Assembly (NCBI RefSeq): GCF_038148855.1 | Contig: NZ_JBBVGR010000011.1 | Location: forward strand, 62,001-126,000 | Reading direction: 5' to 3' | Source of the DNA: Phycobacter sedimenti | GTDB lineage: Bacteria > Pseudomonadota > Alphaproteobacteria > Rhodobacterales > Rhodobacteraceae | DNA: 64,000 bases | Part shown: in pieces, positions 25,178-34,757 of the stretch | How positions within the stretch are numbered: position 1 is the first letter of the stretch | How the letters are laid out: the number at the start of each line of letters is the position of its first letter | Made by a program: the position numbers and the translations under genes | Notes under the pieces: model-generated | Databases searched by the model: none | Told to the model about the DNA's origin: nothing | What the model saw: the letters and a program-made list of their open reading frames with translations, nothing else

Positions 25178-25690
25178 TCATTTCGGGGGAGTCGCTTCGG
25201 GTGCGGTGTGAAACACGATGTTGAACCCCTCCTGCGGCGTGGGCAGCACGAAGTGTTTCGAGAACTGGTGAAACTGATCTTCGGTTGCCGAAAAGGGATG
25301 GGCGCCCTCAGCATTGCGGGCTTTCAGACGGGTAAGGCAGACCTCATCTGGAACATCGAGTACATGCAGCTGATGGGCCGCACTGGTGTTGTCCAGAAGG
25401 CTGCGCATCCATCCGCGATGCTGGGTTGTGTTGGCAGAAAAATCAAGCACCACCGAGACGCCTGCATTGAGCAGCTCAATGACATGGGGCGCGATGGTCT
25501 CACGCAGTTTCCCCGTGCAGCTCAGGTAGTCGGCGCCTGAGGTGATTTTACCGGGATAGAGGGTGCTCAGCCACTCGTCCTCGGCGATCAGCACCGCGTT
25601 GTCCTGGCGTTTCAGGTATTGCGCCAGAGTGGATTTTCCTGAGGCGATCTTGCCGCACAGTATGTGCAGCACGGGATGTGTTTGGGACAT
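25178..25690 (-). CDS. Small P-loop ATPase/kinase
   Basis: A 170-residue nucleotide-binding protein. Walker A is ILCGKIASGKSTLAQYL. VVLDFSANTTQHRGWMRSLL is a plausible Walker B/substrate region, and LKARNAEGAHPFSATEDQFHQF resembles the lid of small-molecule kinases. This layout is seen in many AAA_33 proteins annotated as predicted kinases, some related to chloramphenicol phosphotransferase or zeta toxins. No antitoxin-like partner is adjacent, so a toxin role is not supported. The ATG at 25690 is taken as start; the frame continues upstream for 24 bases without homologous sequence. Confidence 0.72.
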   Translation of the reverse strand: MSQTHPVLHILCGKIASGKSTLAQYLKRQDNAVLIAEDEWLSTLYPGKITSGADYLSCTGKLRETIAPHVIELLNAGVSVVLDFSANTTQHRGWMRSLLDNTSAAHQLHVLDVPDEVCLTRLKARNAEGAHPFSATEDQFHQFSKHFVLPTPQEGFNIVFHTAPEATPPK

Positions 25691-25757
25691 TGTTGAAAAC
25701 CTTGAAAAGCGCAAAGCATGCAGAGAAGGAGCGCATAGAATATTCAGAATTCGACCA

Positions 25758-25783
25758 CCCGGCCCGACGACGATCAGGCCGGG
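25758..25783 (-). terminator. Possible hairpin downstream of the GT25 gene
   Basis: CCCGGCC (25758-25764) pairs with GGCCGGG (25777-25783) across a 12-base loop, about 95 bases after the glycosyltransferase stop. There is no T-run, so this is a weak call. Confidence 0.3.
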
Positions 25784-25876
25784 ACAGTAATTCGCGCGTG
25801 GCGCAGTCTGGTGGGGTTCTGAACAAAGGGTTTCATGGCAGAATACGTCGCACAGCCCTGCACAGAAGTCTACGGA

Positions 25877-26590
25877 TCACGCTTTTTGCGGGCGGGTCGA
25901 GACCTGGGCTCGGTAGAGCGCGCGTTTGAATTCACGGGTCAGTTTGCTGCCGCGTTTCTTTTTCTGAATGGTTGAACCGCCCAGTTCCTCGGTCAGTTCG
26001 CTGACACCGGTTTGCAGGATCGTGTGGATCCTTTGACCGTGGATCCAATGCATTTGCAAGAAGGTATCAACGGGCCGGTCGATGGTGGTACTGGCGGCCA
26101 AAAGGGTCGCCGCTGCATTGCGCCCCACCACCTGCGCCACGGTCTGAAGGCCGATCACGCGGGGCAGGATTAGCTTGGCCGCGCCGTTTTGATCAAGGAT
26201 CGCGGCGGGGCTTTCGCGGCGTTTGGCGGGCAGGCGGATGAAACTGTCCGCATCGGCATGGGCCGCGATCAGCGACAGTGCCGCCTGCCAGGGTTCCGGC
26301 TCCAGCGCCAGATCATCCTCGACGATCAGCGCGTAGTCCCAGCCCTCATCGACGACCCGCTGCCAGCACTGGCGGTGCGACAGGAAGCAGCCGACCTCAC
26401 CCGGGGACAGGGGGAAAGGGTAGCCGGGATTGTGCAAATCGCCGTTGCGTGTCGGGTGCAAACGATGGCTGACCGCCTCCCGGCCATTCACGGCCTCGGC
26501 AATCTCTGCCTGCGGCAGCGAATAAAGCAGGTGCTCTACATTGGCCGCCCGTTTGCTACTGCCGGACATATGGATAATTAGGCTGTGCAT
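25877..26590 (-). CDS. Glycosyltransferase family 25 protein
   Basis: A 237-residue enzyme of the LPS-type GT25 family, which adds galactose or glucose to lipooligosaccharide. The conserved SPGEVGCFLSHRQCWQRVVDEGWDYALIVEDDL block contains the LSH and EDD motifs. An N-terminal LIIHMSGSSKRAANVE matches the usual opening strand. The C-terminal part is basic (KKKRGSKLTREFKRALYR), fitting a peripheral inner-membrane enzyme. The ATG at 26590 is chosen because the family sequence begins there. It stands alone, with no sugar nucleotide or polymerase genes nearby, so the acceptor is unknown. Confidence 0.82.
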   Translation of the reverse strand: MHSLIIHMSGSSKRAANVEHLLYSLPQAEIAEAVNGREAVSHRLHPTRNGDLHNPGYPFPLSPGEVGCFLSHRQCWQRVVDEGWDYALIVEDDLALEPEPWQAALSLIAAHADADSFIRLPAKRRESPAAILDQNGAAKLILPRVIGLQTVAQVVGRNAAATLLAASTTIDRPVDTFLQMHWIHGQRIHTILQTGVSELTEELGGSTIQKKKRGSKLTREFKRALYRAQVSTRPQKA

Positions 26591-26685
26591 ACCGAAAATC
26601 CTTAAACCGCTTTGCGTACCGAAGGAAGCTCGTCGTTGCCGCAAAGCCTGATTGACTTGGGGGGTGCCGGACGTAAAGTCGCGCT

Positions 26686-27246
26686 ATGCGTGTTCAGTTT
26701 GTTCTGTTTGCTATTTCGACCGTCGCGACCGTGGTTGCTATAGTGGCGCCCGGATTGCAGGATCTATTATTGCTCACCGTGCCATGTGTGCTGGCAAGTC
26801 TGATCCTTTTGTTCCTCGCCCTGTTTTCCCGGAGGCGGGTATCTGACACGCCGCGGCCAGTTGTCCTGGATGGCTCCAACGTCATGCATTGGCAAGACGG
26901 TGTGCCGCGGCTGGAAACTGTTGAAAAGGTCCTGTCCAATCTGAAAAAGAAGGGATATTCGCCAGGAGTGATCTTTGATGCCAATGCCGGGTATCTCTTG
27001 TCCGGCAGCTACATGCACGATGGCAGTTTTGCCAAGGCGTTGGGCCTTCCGCGTGATCGGGTCATGGTTGTGCCAAAAGGTACGCCCGCCGATCCTGCAA
27101 TCCTGACGGCGGCCCGGGATCTGGGCGCGCGCATAGTGACCAATGACCGCTACCGGGACTGGGTCGGGGAACATCCTGAACTCAGTCGGCCGGGTCATTT
27201 GATTCGCGGCGTTTTCCAGGGTGGAAAGCTGTCGCTTGATTTGTGA
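26686..27246 (+). CDS. Membrane-anchored NYN-domain (Zc3h12a-like) ribonuclease
   Basis: A 186-residue protein with two hydrophobic segments at residues 2-22 and 26-48 (FVLFAISTVATVVAIVA and LLLLTVPCVLASLILLFLALF), then a cytosolic NYN/PIN-like nuclease domain. The acidic active-site residues are recognisable in PVVLDGSNVMHW, VIFDANAGYL and ARIVTNDRYRDW, the spacing of the RNase_Zc3h12a family. Bacterial members with this membrane-plus-nuclease form are common but largely unstudied; an RNA-cleaving role at the membrane is inferred. It converges on pnp and shares its terminator, an intriguing pairing with another RNA-decay enzyme but possibly coincidental. Confidence 0.75.
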   Translation: MRVQFVLFAISTVATVVAIVAPGLQDLLLLTVPCVLASLILLFLALFSRRRVSDTPRPVVLDGSNVMHWQDGVPRLETVEKVLSNLKKKGYSPGVIFDANAGYLLSGSYMHDGSFAKALGLPRDRVMVVPKGTPADPAILTAARDLGARIVTNDRYRDWVGEHPELSRPGHLIRGVFQGGKLSLDL

Positions 27247-27264
27247 GGGCGCAGGCAGAATGAA

Positions 27265-27294
27265 AAAGGCCCCGCCGTTGCCAGCGGGGCCTTT
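27265..27294. terminator. Bidirectional terminator between the NYN ribonuclease and pnp
   Basis: An 11-base-pair perfect stem AAAGGCCCCGC / GCGGGGCCTTT (27265-27275 with 27284-27294) with an eight-base loop. A T-run follows on the minus strand and CC-ATTTC on the plus strand. It lies 19 bases after the NYN gene and 24 bases after the pnp stop. Confidence 0.85.
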
Positions 27295-27317
27295 CCATTT
27301 CTAGACGAGGCTGCGGA

Positions 27318-29459
<2,142 letters not shown>

Positions 29460-29678
29460 ATCAGCATCCTAAGTGGGAGCTCTCCCAGGCGTATCCCGGG
29501 TCTCCCGTTGTCATGGCGGCCCCATTGCCGCCGGCCCCCTTGTATCTTTCTTTCGAGCGCCGGGGCCATGGCGCAACGTCTCAGATGCCCGGCCCTTACA
29601 TCACTTTGGGCCGGATTGAAAGGAAAAGCACCGCAAGCGGCTGAGATAAAGGAGGGTTTGGTCTATGCGGGGCTGCAC

Positions 29679-29945
29679 CTACCGGTCACAGATCTGCTGG
29701 TCCCGGGCGAGCATGGCGGCCTCCACCGCTGCCAGCCGCGCCGTGGCCTCGGCGTCTGAGCCGCCACGTTGCTTAACCTTCTGCCAGATGGCACGACAAG
29801 AGCGCGGCGACCAGGGCAATGCCGCGTCCTGCATCCAGGCCCGAAGGTCCGGTGGCAAGCGATCATAGGCCGCCATCGGATCCTCAGAGCGTTTCCGGAT
29901 GGGCAGGCTGGTTGTACCAAGATTGCGGCGATGCATGCGGGGCAT
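29679..29945 (-). CDS. DUF6525 family protein
   Basis: An 88-residue basic protein with the segment RNLGTTSLPIRKRSEDPMAAYDRLPPDLRAWMQDAALPWSPRSCRAIWQKV, the hallmark of the alphaproteobacterial DUF6525 family. The function is unknown. The frame is open further upstream (to 30008), but conserved sequence begins near MPRMHRRN, so 29945 or the in-frame ATG at 29936 is the likely start; no ribosome binding site settles it. It lies upstream of pnp on the same strand, in a stretch of small accessory genes. Confidence 0.6.
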   Translation of the reverse strand: MPRMHRRNLGTTSLPIRKRSEDPMAAYDRLPPDLRAWMQDAALPWSPRSCRAIWQKVKQRGGSDAEATARLAAVEAAMLARDQQICDR

Positions 29946-30112
29946 GGGAGTTCCATAGGACGGCATTGTCGGAGCATGTAATAACATATCATATCGTGCT
30001 GGCAACACATCTTAGTTTTTACAAATCAAGGTTTTATGATGCAGTAGGGCCGTTAACGCATCAGCAATCATTTGGTGTCATGACTTACTAATCGATTCTG
30101 AGAGAGATGCGC

Positions 30113-30493
30113 ATGTCAAACAATGAAATGGTCGAACAAGTACAAAACGCCATTCGGGCTCATGGTGCTTGGAAACTCCGGCTGAAAACTGCGATTGCAA
30201 CAGGCACCAGCACGCTGAGCGTGGATCAGGTTGCCAGGGATGATTGTTGCGACTTCGGGAAGTGGCTTTACTCCAATAAGATTACACCGACCACGAAGAA
30301 CGGCGTACCTTATCAGGTCATCAAACGACTTCACAGCGAATTTCACCAGTGCGCTGGCAGCGTCCTGAAGGAAGCGACCACAGGAAAACGGGAAACCGCC
30401 ACCCAACTCCTCGATGGATCATTCACCGACAAGAGCAACACTCTGGTCAGAGCGCTTGGGAAATGGAAAGGCGAACTTCAGGCCGGCCAGTAG
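30113..30493 (+). CDS. Stand-alone CZB (chemoreceptor zinc-binding) domain protein
   Basis: A 126-residue four-helix protein consisting only of a CZB domain. The zinc ligands are visible: His in IRAHGAWKLRLKTAI, Cys in DDCCDFGKWLYSN, and two His in IKRLHSEFHQCAGSV. In chemoreceptors and diguanylate cyclase Z, CZB domains sense zinc or oxidation of the zinc-cysteine core. A free-standing copy would have to signal through a partner. The start is 30113, where GAGAGAG has suitable spacing; the ATG at 30107 directly abuts that site. The promoter region is AT-rich and a strong hairpin follows the gene. Confidence 0.78.
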   Translation: MSNNEMVEQVQNAIRAHGAWKLRLKTAIATGTSTLSVDQVARDDCCDFGKWLYSNKITPTTKNGVPYQVIKRLHSEFHQCAGSVLKEATTGKRETATQLLDGSFTDKSNTLVRALGKWKGELQAGQ

Positions 30494-30507
30494 GCGCCGC
30501 CTAACTG

Positions 30508-30543
30508 ACAGCCGCTCCGGGAAAGCCCTATCGGAGCGGCTGT
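30508..30543 (+). terminator. 12-bp perfect hairpin after the CZB gene
   Basis: ACAGCCGCTCCG (30508-30519) is the exact reverse complement of CGGAGCGGCTGT (30532-30543), with a 12-base loop, starting 15 bases after the CZB stop. The following GGCAGTGACAAAAAAC has no T-run, so termination would be inefficient rightward; mRNA 3'-end protection is an alternative. Confidence 0.5.
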
Positions 30544-30675
30544 GGCAGTGACAAAAAACGGTTGCGGACACAAAGAACATCCGCAAAATTGTCAGGTGTT
30601 CGGGCCACGCTTGAAAAACAAGGTCTGCGCCAACCCACTGACCAAATTAAGGTTGCCGACGTCCGCTGAGGCAGG

Positions 30676-30858
30676 CTATCCCTTGCCCTCCTGAACTTGG
30701 TACTGAAGACGAGCACGTCTCAGGCGTTCGGTCTTCCTGCGCCGTATCTCACTCTCATCCTCCAGGATCTCGCGCGCGGCACGAGTTGTCTTGTCCATCG
30801 CGGTTTCCTTGGGTGGCACTCCGGCCTTCTCCAGATCTTTGATCGTAAGCTTTTGCAT
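30676..30858 (-). CDS. Small charged hypothetical protein
   Basis: A 60-residue, highly charged protein (MQKLTIKDLEKAGVPPKE at the start, then an arginine-rich helix REILEDESEIRRRKTERLRRAR). GAAGGATTGAG lies before the ATG at a usable distance. I do not recognise a family. The composition (long amphipathic helix, basic face) could suit nucleic-acid or ribosome binding, but nothing shows this. It lies between the CZB gene and a DUF982 gene and reads in the same direction as the latter, 102 bases downstream of it. Confidence 0.5.
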   Translation of the reverse strand: MQKLTIKDLEKAGVPPKETAMDKTTRAAREILEDESEIRRRKTERLRRARLQYQVQEGKG

Positions 30859-30959
30859 TATCTCAATCCTTCGGTAAGGGGGGAGTGGCGACAGGCGCAG
30901 GGCGAGCCGGAAGGTCGTCCTAGTGGCGCTTTCGGGAGCGGGAAGATGATGCTTGCGCT

Positions 30960-31235
30960 TCAGGCGGCAACGGGATGTTCCGCTTGTAGACCGGCGGTCT
31001 TGACTGCTGCCAGGAAAGCTGCGCGCGCGGCGTCGACCGGTGCAAGGCAGTCCATGACAGCGTCGATCTGCTCAAGCGCCTGATCCCGTCTGCGATCTGA
31101 AACCGGCCAGGCCTTTTTCAGCACATGGTGGGCTTGTTCGATTGTCGTGATTTTCTTTGTCCGTCCCTCTGAGGGCAGGAAAATGGTCATGGGAGAACCC
31201 CAGGTGATTTCTATCAAGTGTCGTCTTTCGATCAT
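30960..31235 (-). CDS. DUF982 domain-containing protein
   Basis: A 91-residue protein matching DUF982: an N-terminal strand with EITWGSPMTIFLPSEGRTKKITTIEQAHHVLKKAWPV, then a helical C-terminus ALEQIDAVMDCLAPVDAARAAFLAAV. The family is widespread in rhizobia and Rhodobacteraceae, often in many copies, with no known function. The start at 31235 places the conserved region ten residues in; an ATG at 31190 would cut it, and neither has a clear ribosome binding site. It follows the cold-shock gene by 110 bases on the same strand. Confidence 0.68.
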   Translation of the reverse strand: MIERRHLIEITWGSPMTIFLPSEGRTKKITTIEQAHHVLKKAWPVSDRRRDQALEQIDAVMDCLAPVDAARAAFLAAVKTAGLQAEHPVAA

Positions 31236-31345
31236 TGTAAAGTATAGCCGCTGGCTGATGATACTCGCAGCAGCAAGGGGCGAGGGCAGGAGAAACGATG
31301 CCCTCGACCAGTATTTCCAGCCCGTTCTGCCGGGCCGTTTCAAGC

Positions 31346-31552
31346 TTACGCCAGAGCGATGTTGCTTGCGGACTCGCGACCGTCACGACCGCTTTCGAGG
31401 TCGAAGGTCACGGCCTGACCATCGTCAAGCTGCTGAATTCCGGCGCGTTCAAGAGCGGAAATATGAACAAAAACGTCCCGCGATCCTTGCTCGGGAGCAA
31501 TGAAACCAAAACCTTTTTGAGTGTTGAACCATTTCACGGTGCCATTGGCCAT
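31346..31552 (-). CDS. Cold shock domain protein (CspA family)
   Basis: A 68-residue single cold-shock domain. RNP1 is KGFGFI (13-18) and RNP2 is VFVHIS (27-32), both intact, with GTVKWFNTQ at the start. It binds single-stranded RNA or DNA and acts as an RNA chaperone. The length is normal. The region between this start and the rpsO terminator (about 225 bases) would be the 5' leader and promoter; csp leaders are often structured, but I see no conserved element I can name. Confidence 0.93.
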   Translation of the reverse strand: MANGTVKWFNTQKGFGFIAPEQGSRDVFVHISALERAGIQQLDDGQAVTFDLESGRDGRESASNIALA

Positions 31553-31777
31553 CGTGTCGTCTCCATAATAAATGCCATCCGCAACACGCGATGACCCGGC
31601 CCAGTGTCGACATAGGAACAACTGGGGCCGTTAGGAAACAGAAGGTCGTAGGAAGAAGCTTTGCCCAATACACATGGGGCATTCCATCCGAGATTGTAAG
31701 GGGAAAGGACAAATATCCTGAAACTAATTTGTCACCTCAGTCTGGCGCGGATCTTTTGGGGCATCAATCAGCTCCAA

Positions 31778-31809
31778 CAAAAAACGCCCGCTCCTTTCGG
31801 AACGGGCGT
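31778..31809 (-). terminator. rpsO terminator
   Basis: On the minus strand ACGCCCG pairs with CGGGCGT, with an inner TCC/GGA pairing around a GAAA tetraloop, followed by TTTTTTGTT. It starts 25 bases after the rpsO stop. A strong terminator here implies that pnp, far downstream, has its own promoter. Confidence 0.88.
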
Positions 31810-31833
31810 GTGCATCTGGATGCAATGTCGCGC

Positions 31834-32103
31834 TTAGCGGCGGATGCCGAGGCGCTTGATCAGGTCCTGGTAACGGGCCTCATCTTTGCCTTTGGTGTAG
31901 TCCAGCAGCTTACGACGCTGAGCAACCATCTTCAGCAGACCACGACGACCGTGGTTGTCTTTCTTGTGGGTCTTGAAGTGCTCGGTCAGGGTGTTGATAC
32001 GCGAGGTCAGAATGGCAACCTGAACTTCGGGCGAACCGGTGTCGCCTTCCTTGGTTGCGAATTCTTTCATCAGGCGTGCTTTTTCTTCAGCAGTGATCGA
32101 CAT
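31834..32103 (-). CDS. rpsO: 30S ribosomal protein S15
   Basis: An 89-residue protein of exactly the usual length for S15, which binds the central domain of 16S rRNA. Typical segments are GDTGSPEVQVAILTSRINTLTEHFKTHKKD and RRGLLKMVAQRRKLLDYT. The ribosome binding site AAGGAG precedes the ATG. It belongs to the conserved rbfA-truB-rpsO-pnp order, but truB is 3.2 kb upstream and pnp 2.4 kb downstream. The roughly 170-base leader may carry S15 autoregulatory structure, which I cannot assign by eye. Confidence 0.97.
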   Translation of the reverse strand: MSITAEEKARLMKEFATKEGDTGSPEVQVAILTSRINTLTEHFKTHKKDNHGRRGLLKMVAQRRKLLDYTKGKDEARYQDLIKRLGIRR

Positions 32104-32274
32104 CGGGGTCTCCTTCATAAGGTTAGAGTGGATGGCGCAGGCCGGGATGTCGTCCAGCACAGGCCCATGGAGAGATCCGCCATGATTCCACGGCAGATGC
32201 GGGCGTATAGGCGGTTTCTTGGCAAAAAGCAAAGGCGATGTTCATTGAATTGCCTTTTCGCCTTGGCGATGGCC

Positions 32275-33477
32275 TCAAGCCCTGCGCCAGCCTGGAAACG
32301 GGTCTGGCAGGTCGGTCAGCCCTGAAAGCGCCTCGGCATCGGGGACATCCATCAGGCAGGCTTCCAGCTGGGATTTCAGACGCGGCCAGTCGATCCCGCT
32401 TCCGATAAAGACCAGCTCCTGCCTGCGATCTCCGAAAGGCTCCTGCCAATGCTCTGTCAGATAGGCCTGCGCCTGGGCGTGGGTCGGCCTGCGATCTTCG
32501 GGGACGGTCGCCCACCAGGTGCCGAGCGGGGCCACGCTGGACAGGGCCCCGGCCAGGGAGAATTCCGCCACCCAATCGGGGCGGGTTGCGATCCAGAAAT
32601 GCCCCTTGGCCCGGATCACACCGGGAAGGTCCGCATTCAGAACCCGGTGGATGGCGGCCGGATCAAAAGGCTGCCTGGCGCGAAAGACGAAGGACTGGAT
32701 GCCATATTCGTCGCTTTCGGGGGTGTGATCGGCAAATCCATACAGTTCTTTTGCCCACATGGGGTGTTCGTGGGCGGTTTCGAAACTGAACAGGCCTGTG
32801 TCGAGGATGTCGCCCGCCTTCACCTGGCTGTGATCAACCTCGATGATGCGGGCATCGGCGTTGAGGCTGCGAATGATCTTTCGCGCTGCGTCGACCTTGG
32901 CAGGGCCTGCGTCCGAAACCTTGTTCAGCACCACCACATCTGCAAATTCCATCTGGTCGGTCAAAAGGTGCACCAGGCTGCGGGTGTCTTCGTTCCCGAG
33001 GGTCTCACCGCGGTCTGACAGCTGGTCGTGGCTCGAGAAATCATCCGGCAGGTTCACCGCATCAACCAGCGTCACCATGGTGTCCAGCCGAGCCACATCC
33101 GACAGGCTGGCACCGGTTTCGTCGCGAAATTCGAAGGTGGTCGCGACTGGAAGCGGTTCCGAAATCCCGGTGGATTCGATCAGGAGGTAGTCATAACGTC
33201 CGGCCTCTGAGAGACGGCGCACCTCTTTGAGCAGATCGTCGCGCAGGGTGCAGCAGATGCAGCCATTCGAAAGTTCGACAAGGGTCTCATCTGTTTGGCT
33301 CAGCTCTGCCGACCCCGCGCGCACGAGATCCGCATCGATATTCACTTCGGACATGTCGTTGACGATGACCGCAACGCGGCGACCATCGCGGTTGTTCAGG
33401 ACCCGGTTCAGCAAAGTGGTCTTACCGGCGCCCAGAAAGCCGGACAGAACAGTGACAGGAAGGCGGGGATCGGACAT
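32275..33477 (-). CDS. COG0523 (CobW/Zng-type) GTPase, zinc-responsive candidate
   Basis: A 400-residue metallochaperone-type GTPase. Walker A is GFLGAGKTTLLNRV (13-20 core), the metal motif CxCC is NGCICCTLRDDLL (Cys73, 75, 76), and the guanine motif NKxD-like segment is VVLNKVSDAG. The C-terminal CobW_C domain begins near PDSDEYGIQSFVFRARQPFD. The COG0523 family includes Zur-regulated ZigA/ZagA/ZNG1 proteins that deliver zinc to target enzymes in scarcity. A perfect 19-base palindrome of Zur type lies 18 bases before the start, so a zinc role is favoured over cobalt or nickel. There is no cobalamin gene nearby. The ATG at 33477 begins the conserved sequence. Confidence 0.88.
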   Translation of the reverse strand: MSDPRLPVTVLSGFLGAGKTTLLNRVLNNRDGRRVAVIVNDMSEVNIDADLVRAGSAELSQTDETLVELSNGCICCTLRDDLLKEVRRLSEAGRYDYLLIESTGISEPLPVATTFEFRDETGASLSDVARLDTMVTLVDAVNLPDDFSSHDQLSDRGETLGNEDTRSLVHLLTDQMEFADVVVLNKVSDAGPAKVDAARKIIRSLNADARIIEVDHSQVKAGDILDTGLFSFETAHEHPMWAKELYGFADHTPESDEYGIQSFVFRARQPFDPAAIHRVLNADLPGVIRAKGHFWIATRPDWVAEFSLAGALSSVAPLGTWWATVPEDRRPTHAQAQAYLTEHWQEPFGDRRQELVFIGSGIDWPRLKSQLEACLMDVPDAEALSGLTDLPDPFPGWRRA

Positions 33478-33495
33478 GGGTGTCTCCGTGATTGT

Positions 33496-33514
33496 AATGT
33501 TATGACATAACATT
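33496..33514. promoter_or_regulatory. Zur-type operator upstream of the COG0523 GTPase
   Basis: AATGTTATG-A-CATAACATT is a perfect 9-1-9 palindrome. It matches the TGTTATnnnATAACA style of alphaproteobacterial Zur sites and ends 18 bases from the ATG, where binding would block transcription. The match to Zur is from memory of the family consensus; the symmetry is directly visible. Confidence 0.75.
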
Positions 33515-33603
33515 CACATCGGATCGAGAAAGGCAAGATCTCCCGCCTTTCTTCTGCTCCCCGGTCATCGCTGTGATGCCAGTTTGCCGCGTCAATGGGC
33601 ACC

Positions 33604-34632
33604 TCAGGCCTGGGACAGGGTTGGGAAGGCCGGGTCGTCGGTACGCATCAATTGGATGTCGGCGGCGCTGAGTGGTGCCGCACCGCTGATCCGCAGGGCC
33701 TCTGCCCCGTCCAGACGAATGATCTGTTCCTCCGGATTGTCTGGGTCCTGTTCCACCGAGACTACCGGCTCTGGTCCATCGTCCGGCTCCCAAAGAACCA
33801 TGAGCTGGTCCTCATCAGGGTCATAGTCTCCCAGATCGACGGCTTCCTGATCGTCCTGCAGAAGGCCGATGCCATGGCTGAACACAATGTGATCGGCGCC
33901 CTCGCCAGCCGTGACGATGTCTCCTGCACCTGCAACGAGGGTATCTTCCCCATCGCCCCCGTTCAGGAAGTCACTGGTTCCGCCATCGTCCGCGCCCCAG
34001 ACAAGGTCATTACCAACACCGCCAAACAGCGTGTCTACATCGGCGCCCCCGGCGAGCGTGTCATTGCCATCGTTCCCGTGCAGGGCATCATTGCCCCAGC
34101 CACCGCTCAGCTGGTCGTCGCCTTGCCCGCCGTGGGCGATGTCGTCTGCCCCGCCGCCATCGAGCGTGTCGTTTCCGAAATGCCCGTAGAGGCTGTCATC
34201 GCCCGCATCGCCGGACAGGGAATCGTTTCCGTCCTCTCCATGCAGAAGGTCGCGCCCTTCCCCACCGAACAAGGTGTCTTCCCCAAGATCCCCATAAAGG
34301 GTGTCGTGGCCGTCATCCCCTGACAGCACATCGTCGCCTCCATAGCCGTTCAACTGGTCGTCATTTCCCAAGCCGGACAGGAGATCTCCAAAATCGCTGC
34401 CCGACAGCAGATCCACATCGTCTCCGCCGGTCAGGGTCAGGCCATCCTGGGGGCCGTCATCGGGATCAGACTTGTCCGGGTCAATGATCTCCGAGACCGG
34501 AACAATCTCGGGTCCACTCTCGTCACCGGCAAGGGGCTCATTGCTTTCGGCTTCATCCCCGTCGTCGCCAAAATCAACGAATATTGCGCTGCCGACGGCA
34601 ACAAGGCCCAATACGCCGACCAACCAGAACAT
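33604..34632 (-). CDS. RTX-type calcium-binding repeat protein with N-terminal membrane anchor
   Basis: A 342-residue acidic protein. Residues 1-19 are hydrophobic (MFWLVGVLGLVAVGSAIFV), followed by a very acidic linker. Residues about 69-250 hold roughly fifteen GGxGxDxLx-type nonapeptides (for example LYGDLGEDTLFGGEGRDLL), which fold as a calcium-binding beta-roll. The C-terminal 90 residues form a separate domain (DEDQLMVLWEPDDGPEPVVSV and onward). Many roseobacters carry such short RTX proteins; the role may be surface or periplasmic calcium binding. The ATG at 34632 is chosen because GGAGAG precedes it; an upstream GTG overlaps that site. No type I secretion genes are adjacent. Confidence 0.82.
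   Translation of the reverse strand: MFWLVGVLGLVAVGSAIFVDFGDDGDEAESNEPLAGDESGPEIVPVSEIIDPDKSDPDDGPQDGLTLTGGDDVDLLSGSDFGDLLSGLGNDDQLNGYGGDDVLSGDDGHDTLYGDLGEDTLFGGEGRDLLHGEDGNDSLSGDAGDDSLYGHFGNDTLDGGGADDIAHGGQGDDQLSGGWGNDALHGNDGNDTLAGGADVDTLFGGVGNDLVWGADDGGTSDFLNGGDGEDTLVAGAGDIVTAGEGADHIVFSHGIGLLQDDQEAVDLGDYDPDEDQLMVLWEPDDGPEPVVSVEQDPDNPEEQIIRLDGAEALRISGAAPLSAADIQLMRTDDPAFPTLSQA
33883..34428 (-). repeat. RTX nonapeptide repeat tract inside the calcium-binding gene
   Basis: These bases encode the tandem GGxGxDxLx units (protein residues about 69-250). The DNA repeats are degenerate, with different codons in each unit, so the array is old rather than freshly expanded. Confidence 0.8.
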
Positions 34633-34757
34633 GGTCTCACTCTCCACTCCACGGAAGACACATCTGTGTCAGCAAAAGGATCGCATGCTTTCCCGCGGTG
34701 AGCAAAACAAATAGGGAACATCGGTTAATGAGGTGCAAACAGGAAGGAGGGCCAGGG

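Noticed and set aside
25178..25690. Zeta-toxin or other toxin-antitoxin function for the small P-loop protein
   Set aside because: No small antitoxin gene adjoins it, and the protein resembles general AAA_33 kinases.
33883..34428. CRISPR-like or minisatellite array
   Set aside because: The periodicity is at the protein level (RTX nonapeptides) with degenerate DNA; there are no constant repeats with unique spacers.
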